Assembly (NCBI GenBank): GCA_902784025.1
Contig: CACZTF010000077.1
Coordinates: 1-6,325, forward strand
Length of the DNA: 6,325 nucleotides
Direction of reading: 5' to 3'
DNA from: an uncultured Lachnospiraceae bacterium
Lineage (GTDB): Bacteria > Bacillota > Clostridia > Lachnospirales > Lachnospiraceae
Both the position numbers and the translations under genes were made by a program. Below the pieces are notes generated by a model. It saw nothing but the letters and a program-made list of their open reading frames with translations. It did not search any database and was not told the origin of the DNA. How positions within the stretch are numbered: position 1 is the stretch's first letter; every line of letters begins with the position of its first letter. Positions 1-4,238 of the stretch are shown in pieces.

Positions 1-2
1 CG

Positions 3-98
3 GGTCTCAGCACTAAAAAAAGCACAACGGAGAAAAATATTTTGTGCTTCGCAGTTGATTATAAAAGGTTGCGTGAAAATCACACAAAGCAGGATTAA
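3..98 (+). CDS. Possible C-terminal tail of an upstream gene (partial, uncertain)
   Basis: A reading frame is open from the left edge and ends at TAA 96-98, giving a 31-residue tail ending in ENHTKQD. No family is recognisable from so short a piece. Its reality is supported by a strong intrinsic terminator that begins 43 bases after the stop. The last codons and the bases after the stop recur just after the ATPase gene, where the matching frame reads VHTIQD then TAA, so the unseen gene could share ancestry with the ATPase 3' end. Against it, another frame is also open here, to a TAA at 154-156, but that frame ends inside the terminator hairpin. Chance openness over 90 AT-rich bases cannot be excluded. 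Confidence 0.35.
   Translation, partial: GLSTKKSTTEKNILCFAVDYKRLRENHTKQD
20..49. other. 8-bp hairpin without a T-tract
   Basis: AAGCACAA at 20-27 is the exact complement of TTGTGCTT at 42-49, with a 14-base AT-rich loop. It falls inside the possible C-terminal tail and has no T-run after it, so it is not a terminator. It may be chance. Confidence 0.3.
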
Positions 99-118
99 AT
101 CATATTTTTTGATGTTTG
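81..118 (+). repeat. Direct repeat, upstream copy, flanking the ATPase gene
   Basis: These 38 bases match 1468-1504 at about 32 positions with a single one-base gap. The identical core is CAGGATTAAATC, followed by GATGTTTG. The two copies lie on either side of the ATPase gene in the same orientation, about 1.39 kb apart. Confidence 0.7.
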
Positions 119-141
119 TCAACATTTTTTTTAAAAAATGT

Positions 142-176
142 AAACCGCACTGTTAAAAAAACTCAGTGCGGTTTTT
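142..176 (+). terminator. Strong intrinsic terminator
   Basis: AAACCGCACTG at 142-152 pairs perfectly with CAGTGCGGTTT at 164-174. The loop is 11 bases and the T-run is at 172-176. It would end transcription of whatever gene enters from the left edge and insulate the ATPase promoter downstream. Confidence 0.9.
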
Positions 177-209
177 GTTAAGGTAATGGGCAAAAAGTCC
201 TGATATTAG

Positions 210-368
210 ATTGTTTACAGATCATGGCTCTTTGTGAACGCCGATCATCGGGAGTTCAAAGCACTCGGGATAATGGCGGGGATCACAACATCATGATGGG
301 ATCGTCTGTTAATGACGAAGGCAGACAAAACGCGGCTGGCAATTGACAGCAAAGGTAAAGAAAGGTAA
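210..368 (+). pseudogene. Decayed coding remnant with one in-frame stop
   Basis: One frame from 210 to TAA 366-368 reads like protein apart from a single TGA at 294-296. Before the stop it reads FVNADHREFKALGIMAGITT, and after it WDRLLMTKADKTRLAIDS. There is no ribosome binding site and no convincing start, and the frame is closed upstream by TAG at 207-209. I do not recognise the family. Bases 231-282 resemble 1501-1551 downstream of the ATPase, where the same frame reads FADDDHQDCRVLEI. Shared or similar residues run through both pieces (F, A/V, D/N, D, H, Q/R, D/E, R/K, L, I). This suggests two scraps of one ancestral gene. The ATPase promoter lies inside the end of this remnant. Intergenic DNA that merely looks coding is the alternative. 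Confidence 0.4.
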
Positions 369-371
369 AAT
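343..371 (+). promoter_or_regulatory. Near-consensus sigma-A promoter of the ATPase gene
   Basis: TTGACA at 343-348 is a perfect -35 box. After a 17-base spacer comes TAAAAT at 366-371, one base from the ideal -10. Transcription would begin near 378, leaving a leader of about 40 bases before the preferred ATG at 421. Two GGTAAA repeats fall within this promoter, one in the spacer and one overlapping the -10 box. Confidence 0.75.
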
Positions 372-417
372 AAATCCCAAAAGGTAAAGAATGGTAAAAC
401 TATATTTAAAAGGTAAA
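354..417 (+). repeat. Five GGTAAA repeats with 10/19-base alternating spacing
   Basis: GGTAAA occurs at 354, 364, 383, 393 and 412, so successive starts are 10, 19, 10 and 19 bases apart. This is a 29-base unit present twice plus a half unit; the two full units agree at about 21 of 29 positions. The first two copies sit on the promoter, the third and fourth at the expected transcript start and early leader, and the fifth just before the ATG at 421. The array could be an operator for a DNA-binding protein or an RNA-level control element. It also places AAAAGGTAAA in front of two possible ATG codons, 391 and 421. Confidence 0.8.
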
Positions 418-420
418 ACT

Positions 421-1461
421 ATGTCAGAAAATACAAATCCGTATACATTATCATTCGGCAAGCAGCCGCCCCAGATGGTTTCAAGATTCTACGAAATGCA
501 AAACATAATTGACGCATTTACAAATGATCCGCCGTCTAACCAGGTGTATATCCTGACCGGCGTACGGGGTTCAGGAAAAACCGTGACCATGACTGGTATC
601 GCAAAGGAACTGCAAAAGGATAAAGACTGGATCATCGTAAATCTTACAGCGGAATACGATCTAGTTGAGAGCCTCGCGGCTGAGCTGGGTGAAAAAAAAG
701 AACTAAAGCAGTTTTTTAAATTAGAAGGCCTGAGCGTGTCGCTGCCGGGGATAACTATCGATGTGAAAAATGCATCTCCGGTAACAGATGCAAAGGTGGC
801 GGTCAGTAAGATGCTGAAGCTCATAAAAAAGAAAGGTAAAACGGTGCTTGTGACATTGGATGAGGTGTCAAACAACGGATCGATAAAGAAATTCGCATCC
901 GTTTTTCAGATCCTTCTGCGGGAGGAACTGCCTGTTTATCTGATAATGACCGGTTTATACGAAAATATACGGTCGCTCCAGGATGAGAAGTCACTTACCT
1001 TTTTGTACAGGGCACCGCGTGTTGAACTTCCTCCATTAAGCCTTAGGGCGATAGCTGATAATTATAAAAAAACATTTTTCCTTGATCAGGAAAGAGCAAA
1101 TGAAATGGCAGAGCTGACCAAGGGGTATCCTTACGCTTTTCAGCTGCTGGGATTCCTGACCTGGCGCGCAAACGGGGATTATTACTCAATACTGACAGAG
1201 TACAGGCGTTATCTGGAGGATTATGTTTATGACAAGATTTTTTCGGAAATGTCGGAAAAAGACAGGATAGTTGCGCTGGGTATCGCAGAATCGGTTTCGG
1301 GAAATGTGGATGAGATAAAGAATATTCTTAACCTCAGGCAAAATGAATGGAACCCTTACAGAAAAAGATTGCTGGATAAGGGTATCATACTTGTACCCGA
1401 AAGAGGTAAAGTAAGTTTTATGCTGCCGTTTTTTGCTGAGTTCCTGCAGGAGAATCAATGA
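421..1461 (+). CDS. P-loop ATPase of the archaeal-ATPase/ORC-like type with C-terminal winged helix
   Basis: This predicted cytoplasmic ATP-binding protein has 346 residues from ATG 421. Walker A is GVRGSGKT at 47-54. Walker B is the hydrophobic strand TVLVTLDE at 141-148, with D147 and E148 for magnesium and catalysis. A sensor-1-like strand, VYLIMTGL, lies at 172-179. The GYPYAFQLLG segment near 235-244 is the GYP-type helix seen in ORC/Cdc6-like and STAND ATPases. Residues 280-345 look like a winged helix, which could bind DNA or a partner. The N-terminal NPYTLSFGKQP and the length are usual for the many stand-alone ATPases of this type in Clostridia and Actinobacteria, whose role is mostly unknown. 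ATG 421 is preferred because MSENTNPY resembles family starts. ATG 391 in frame, adding 10 residues, has an equally plausible AAAAGGT upstream. The gene converges on the HTH gene. No T-tract terminator for it is visible. Confidence 0.9.
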   Translation: MSENTNPYTLSFGKQPPQMVSRFYEMQNIIDAFTNDPPSNQVYILTGVRGSGKTVTMTGIAKELQKDKDWIIVNLTAEYDLVESLAAELGEKKELKQFFKLEGLSVSLPGITIDVKNASPVTDAKVAVSKMLKLIKKKGKTVLVTLDEVSNNGSIKKFASVFQILLREELPVYLIMTGLYENIRSLQDEKSLTFLYRAPRVELPPLSLRAIADNYKKTFFLDQERANEMAELTKGYPYAFQLLGFLTWRANGDYYSILTEYRRYLEDYVYDKIFSEMSEKDRIVALGIAESVSGNVDEIKNILNLRQNEWNPYRKRLLDKGIILVPERGKVSFMLPFFAEFLQENQ

Positions 1462-1467
1462 CTGGTC

Positions 1468-1504
1468 CACACTATACAGGATTAAATCGTACTTTTGATG
1501 TTTG
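1468..1504 (+). repeat. Direct repeat, downstream copy, flanking the ATPase gene
   Basis: This copy starts 6 bases after the ATPase stop and matches 81-118. In frame with the ATPase, reading past its TGA would add seven codons, LVHTIQD, before TAA 1483-1485. The same HTxQD-stop pattern ends the possible upstream gene at 98. Confidence 0.7.
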
Positions 1505-1620
1505 CGGACGATGATCATCAAGATTGCAGAGTGCTCGAGATAAAGCGGTATTGCCTGTTCGAGCAGGGGATTTTTAACCTGCTCGATCGTCAAGTTAAGT
1601 TCTTTATGGTCTTCCATCGA
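1501..1620 (+). pseudogene. Possible second scrap of the remnant at 210-368
   Basis: Bases 1501-1551 align with 231-282 at roughly 70 percent. The common frame reads FADDDHQDCRVLEIKRY and continues through EQGIFNLLDR to TAG 1618-1620. The frame opens after TAA 1483-1485; its only early ATG, at 1498, has no ribosome binding site, so expression is unlikely. The complementary strand is also open (start 1617), but it too lacks a ribosome binding site and runs antisense into the ATPase. The call rests on similarity to the upstream scrap and is weak by itself. Confidence 0.25.
1559..1586. other. Perfect 9-bp hairpin in the convergent intergenic region
   Basis: TCGAGCAGG at 1559-1567 pairs exactly with CCTGCTCGA at 1578-1586 around a 10-base loop. 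No T-tract follows on either strand, so it is not a standard intrinsic terminator. It could still protect or help end the ATPase transcript, since no other stop signal for that gene is visible. Confidence 0.5.
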
Positions 1621-1652
1621 TAGGTAAAATAACGTAGTGGTATCATCCGAAC

Positions 1653-1678
1653 AAAAAAAGACGACCCGCCTGTCGTCT
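1653..1678 (-). terminator. Intrinsic terminator of the HTH gene
   Basis: Read on the minus strand, AGACGAC (1672-1678) pairs with GTCGTCT (1659-1665) around a GC-rich 6-base loop and is followed by a run of seven T (1653-1659). It lies about 20 bases beyond the TAG stop of the HTH gene. On the plus strand the hairpin has no T-run, so it acts in one direction only. Confidence 0.9.
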
Positions 1679-1698
1679 GTAGTAAAAGAAAATAATTT

Positions 1699-2127
1699 CT
1701 AACCTATGACTTTTTCATCAAACTGCATAAGGAGCTGCTGTGTTCCGTCTAAACCCAGACCGTTGTTAAGAGCATATATGATTATTGCGTCCCGGCGGTT
1801 CCGGGCGTAAAGTATACCTGTACCGGCGATCTCCAGTCCGCGTTGTGTTTCGCCCGCTGATAATCCTGCGGCAATACACATTGCAAGTATCTTATCCCTT
1901 CTGGGAATGCGTGTTTTGTTGATAAGCTGATACCAGTAAGTCCGTTCGATGTTGCTTTTTGAGATAAGCTCCGCATTGTCTGTATTTTTGACTTTTTCCA
2001 GTGAAAGGTAGTAGTCGGCAAATGTTGAGAACAGCGCATTTGCAGCAGGATCGGATAAAAATCCGGAAAGCTCATCAGCGTTATCCAGGCTGTTCAGGAC
2101 TTTAAGCAGGTCATCTGTTGTTTTCAT
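1699..2127 (-). CDS. Small helix-turn-helix protein, likely regulator paired with the adjacent kinase
   Basis: The protein has 142 residues, is cytoplasmic, and has no signal peptide or membrane segment. A lambda-repressor-like HTH spans about 50-85. NAELISKSNI is the scaffold, ERTYWYQLINKTRIPRRDKI the recognition helix and following turn, and LAMCIAAGLSAGETQRGLEIAG the later helices. The C-terminal part has LYARNRRDAIIIYALNNGLGLDGTQQL, a pattern I recall from Clostridia HTH proteins encoded near Ser/Thr kinases; that link comes from memory, not a search. The start is firm: AAGGAG (plus-strand 2135-2140) lies 7 bases before the ATG. The gene is divergent from the kinase, with 59 bp between starts, and has its own terminator. 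Likely roles are transcriptional control of the shared region or being a phosphorylation target; it has several Ser and Thr near the HTH. Confidence 0.85.
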   Translation of the reverse strand: MKTTDDLLKVLNSLDNADELSGFLSDPAANALFSTFADYYLSLEKVKNTDNAELISKSNIERTYWYQLINKTRIPRRDKILAMCIAAGLSAGETQRGLEIAGTGILYARNRRDAIIIYALNNGLGLDGTQQLLMQFDEKVIG

Positions 2128-2186
2128 GTTTTTGCTCCTTATGATGTTTTACAGGAATAGTAAATATTGATCTATACAGGAAAAAA
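2128..2186. promoter_or_regulatory. Shared divergent control region between HTH and kinase genes
   Basis: This 59-bp AT-rich gap must hold both divergent promoters unless they lie inside the genes. I could not identify a convincing -35/-10 pair on either strand. The best plus-strand -35-like box is TTTACA at 2148-2153, but its matching -10 would put the transcript start at the ATG. The closeness of the starts means a protein bound here would affect both genes. Confidence 0.6.
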
Positions 2187-2206
2187 ATGAATTATTCCAC
2201 ACAGGA
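2150..2206 (+). repeat. Three ACAGGA hexamers spaced exactly 25 bp apart
   Basis: ACAGGA occurs at 2151, 2176 and 2201. The first two extend to the identical 8-mer TACAGGAA at 2150-2157 and 2175-2182. The second supplies the kinase Shine-Dalgarno sequence and the third lies in the fifth to seventh codons. A 25-bp period is a little under two and a half helical turns. They are candidate operator half-sites, but ACAGGA is purine-rich and recurs in other leaders of the window, so chance is possible. Confidence 0.5.
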
Positions 2207-3203
2207 CGAAGTATATCATAGTAAATACAATGAAAAAAGACTTGAAGAACCTATTACTGAGAACAGAGATGGTAAAGTTTTTGTTGTAAAAAAATTAAAA
2301 ATTTACGATGTAAGAGTGTACGAATATATTCATGATAATCCCAGCCGGCATCTGGCGAGGATAGATACATTTACAGAGGAAGACGGGATACTCTGGGTTT
2401 ACGAGGAATGCATTCCGGGAATTACACTTGAAGAATATATCAAAAAGAATCCGGATTTAGATAACAGGTCTTTAAAAGAAATCCTTGTTCAGATATGTGA
2501 AGGTGTAAAAGTATTGCATTCGGCAGATCCGCCTGTTATCCACAGAGACATAAAAAGCAGCAATATCATGATAGATGATCATAAAAATGTGGTGATAATC
2601 GATTACGATGCGGCAAAGCTTAAGGAAATCGGTAAAACAAGGGATACCCGTCTGCTGGGAACTGCGGGCAGCGCGGCACCGGAACAGTATGGCTTTAGCG
2701 CATCGGATGAAAGAACGGACATCTACGGGATAGGGATGCTGATAAAGGAATTGTGCCCGGATTCCGGACATTTATTAAGAGTGGCGGATAAAGCCACCAG
2801 GATGGATCCGGACAGAAGATATCAAAATACAGATATGCTTATGGATGGCATATGCGGTTTTACCCGCAATATAGTTAAGGTTCCGGGATTCAGAAGCGGG
2901 TGTGCATGGAAGGCCGTTATATCTTGTCTGATATTCGGACTGATATTATTTTTATCACTTACCTATAATCTCCCGGAAAATACGGCGTCCTGGGCAGGAA
3001 TATGCGAAAGGGTATCATGTATCGCTGCAGGACTTGCACTTGTTGACCTGTTTACCGGATGGACAAGAGTGTATTGCCATTTGCCCCTTATACGGAGCAG
3101 AAACCGTATCAAAAAGGTAATGGGTTATATCCTCTGGGGAGGTATTATAGTTGCGGCGTGGTCCGTATTAGGTCAGGTGCTCCGCACCATAGCCGGAACA
3201 TAA
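2187..3203 (+). CDS. Membrane-anchored Ser/Thr protein kinase with degenerate N-lobe
   Basis: The protein has 338 residues, with a Hanks-type kinase domain at about 10-225. The catalytic loop is HRDIKSSN at 119-126 (D121 base, K123, N126). The magnesium motif is DYD at 139-141 instead of DFG. The APE equivalent is A164-P165-E166, followed by Q167, and D178 in RTDIYGIGML is the helix-F aspartate. The N-lobe is short and lacks a GxGxxG loop. The likely ATP lysine is K35 or K36 in VFVVKK, and E46 a possible helix-C glutamate. Three hydrophobic segments follow, about 241-260, 268-289 and 311-329. They should anchor it with the kinase domain inside; there is no extracellular PASTA or other sensor domain. 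The start has AGG 6 bases before ATG. It is divergent from the HTH gene and 121 bp ahead of the lipoprotein, with no clear terminator between, so co-transcription is possible. Its substrate is unknown; the HTH protein is the obvious candidate. Confidence 0.88.
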   Translation: MNYSTQDEVYHSKYNEKRLEEPITENRDGKVFVVKKLKIYDVRVYEYIHDNPSRHLARIDTFTEEDGILWVYEECIPGITLEEYIKKNPDLDNRSLKEILVQICEGVKVLHSADPPVIHRDIKSSNIMIDDHKNVVIIDYDAAKLKEIGKTRDTRLLGTAGSAAPEQYGFSASDERTDIYGIGMLIKELCPDSGHLLRVADKATRMDPDRRYQNTDMLMDGICGFTRNIVKVPGFRSGCAWKAVISCLIFGLILFLSLTYNLPENTASWAGICERVSCIAAGLALVDLFTGWTRVYCHLPLIRSRNRIKKVMGYILWGGIIVAAWSVLGQVLRTIAGT

Positions 3204-3219
3204 CAATTGCCCCTTAAAT

Positions 3220-3236
3220 GTGTGCCGCCTGCACAC
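3220..3236. other. Short hairpin after the kinase gene
   Basis: GTGTGC at 3220-3225 pairs with GCACAC at 3231-3236 around a 5-base loop. There is no T-run, so it is unlikely to stop transcription from the kinase into the lipoprotein gene. Confidence 0.3.
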
Positions 3237-3257
3237 CAATTCTCAGAAGAGAAAATA

Positions 3258-3263
3258 TATAAT
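3258..3263 (+). promoter_or_regulatory. Possible -10 box for the lipoprotein gene
   Basis: A perfect TATAAT lies 61 bases before the lipoprotein start. No good -35 hexamer sits 16-18 bases upstream and there is no extended -10 TGN, so this would be a weak or activator-dependent promoter. An in-frame ATG at 3262 overlaps the box, another reason to reject the longer reading frame. Confidence 0.35.
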
Positions 3264-3324
3264 GTACCTTAGTGGATCATCATCAACGATCATGCAACAG
3301 GTGATAAAAAAGAGGTGCATTTAT

Positions 3325-4008
3325 ATGAGAACGAAGAGAAAGATAAGAATACAGAGAGTATCAGCAGCCGGTGCGGTCTTAGCTGCAGCTGTGTTTTTTA
3401 CGGGATGCGGCGTAACAGAGCAATCAGGGAATGATCATTTAACAGATGGTACGGAAAGCGTGTCAGAAAGCGTATCGGAGAGTGAAACCGTTACTGAAGA
3501 GACAAATGCCTATAATGCAAAGAATATTGGCGATGCAGTTTCTTACATTTCAAGCGATTCGGATGAGGCGACGAAATGGGATATTACCGTCACTGATATG
3601 ATTGTTTTGGATGAATTGCCTGCATACAGTGTAATTACATCATCATCGTCTCAACCTATAAAGCCGTCTGATGATAATAATAAATTTATCGTGTTAGATC
3701 TAAAGGTTGAAAATAAGGGCAAAACCTCTCAAAATTTTTATGATATGATGAACGCGTCCATGAACGCAGTATTAGTATATGACGACGGATATGAATTTAA
3801 ATCCTGTTATATGACAACCAATGAAGAAGGTTTTGATACATTAGCAGATAATATCAGCGTTAAGCCCTTATCGTCTGCGGAGTGCAAATGTGCCATAGAT
3901 GTGCCTGCTGAGGTTGCGACATCGGATAAACCTTTATACTGCAGATTTCAGCCGGCTATATCTTTTGGACCTGTTTCAGGGGATGATACTTATGTGAGGT
4001 TGAGATAG
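3325..4008 (+). CDS. Secreted lipoprotein with DUF4352-like domain
   Basis: The protein has 227 residues from ATG 3325. A basic N-terminus (MRTKRKIRIQR) leads to a hydrophobic stretch and the lipobox FTGC, with Cys28 the lipidated residue, so the mature protein sits on the outer face of the membrane. Residues 29-65 form a Ser/Glu/Thr-rich linker with SVSESVSESE. From about 66 on, the pattern WDITVTDMIVLDE ... NNKFIVLDLKVENKGK ... YDDGYEF is typical of DUF4352/telokin-like immunoglobulin-fold domains, which are often linked to envelope proteins and have no assigned enzyme activity. Three cysteines near the end (C188 is one; also C161 and C206) may matter for folding. ATG 3325 is chosen because AGAGGTG lies 7 bases upstream and the signal peptide begins there; an in-frame extension to 3220 lacks both. 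It is followed by a strong terminator. Confidence 0.85.
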   Translation: MRTKRKIRIQRVSAAGAVLAAAVFFTGCGVTEQSGNDHLTDGTESVSESVSESETVTEETNAYNAKNIGDAVSYISSDSDEATKWDITVTDMIVLDELPAYSVITSSSSQPIKPSDDNNKFIVLDLKVENKGKTSQNFYDMMNASMNAVLVYDDGYEFKSCYMTTNEEGFDTLADNISVKPLSSAECKCAIDVPAEVATSDKPLYCRFQPAISFGPVSGDDTYVRLR

Positions 4009-4029
4009 GATAAAGGAAAATGCAGGAAC

Positions 4030-4067
4030 AAGGGCTGTGAAAATGATCGGTTTCACAAGCCCTTTTT
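4030..4067 (+). terminator. Strong intrinsic terminator after the lipoprotein gene
   Basis: AAGGGCT then GTGAAA at 4030-4042 pair with TTTCAC and AGCCCTT at 4051-4064, forming 13 bp with one bulged A at 4057. The loop is 8 bases and the T-run is at 4063-4067. It begins 21 bases after the TAG stop. Confidence 0.92.
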
Positions 4068-4122
4068 AAAATGCGATTAAAAAAAAGAAATGATCAATTT
4101 TTAATTTGTTTTGTTTATTATA

Positions 4123-4150
4123 TTGACAAAAAAAACCAATAATATATATT
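4123..4150 (+). promoter_or_regulatory. Promoter of the GW-repeat protein gene
   Basis: A perfect -35 TTGACA at 4123-4128 is followed after 16 bases by TATATT at 4145-4150. The surrounding DNA is extremely AT-rich. Transcription would start near 4157, giving a leader of about 80 bases. Confidence 0.7.
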
Positions 4151-4152
4151 TA

Positions 4153-4229
4153 AAAACAGGATGTTTTGTATAAACAGAACAGCAATTTAAGATCAAATGT
4201 ATGTATCTGAAAAACAGGATAAACAGGAG
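4153..4229 (+). repeat. Repeated ACAGGA motifs in the long leader of the GW-repeat gene
   Basis: AAAACAGGAT occurs identically at 4153-4162 and 4211-4220, and AAACAGGA recurs at 4221-4228. The last copy includes the Shine-Dalgarno AGGAG at 4225-4229, 9 bases before the ATG. The tandem pair at 4212-4228 has a 9-base period. The additional copies could act as ribosome decoys or protein sites, or could be simple purine-rich drift. Confidence 0.5.
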
Positions 4230-4238
4230 TGAAAGATT

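Noticed and set aside
1..156. Frame 1 as a 51-codon gene tail ending at 154-156
   Set aside because: Its stop lies inside the terminator hairpin, and its Lys/Phe-rich end comes from poly-A and poly-T runs. Frame 3, ending at 98, is more plausible.
391..420. ATPase start at ATG 391
   Set aside because: Not excluded, because AAAAGGT precedes both. However, the extra 10 residues are encoded by the GGTAAA repeat array and do not look like family sequence, whereas MSENTNPYTL does.
1559..1586. Terminator of the ATPase gene
   Set aside because: The stem is perfect, but no T-run follows on the plus strand, so it is listed only as a hairpin.
1186..1617. Minus-strand open frame of 143 codons starting MEDHKELNLT, with a protein-like N-terminal part
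   Set aside because: It has no ribosome binding site before 1617, and most of it runs antisense through the well-supported ATPase 3' end. The protein-like part lies over the 1501-1617 region, where the plus-strand frame better matches the upstream remnant.
3220..3324. Longer N-terminal extension of the lipoprotein from ATG 3220
   Set aside because: It would put 35 residues before the signal peptide, has no ribosome binding site, and overlaps a TATAAT box. ATG 3325 has a good Shine-Dalgarno and starts the lipoprotein signal.
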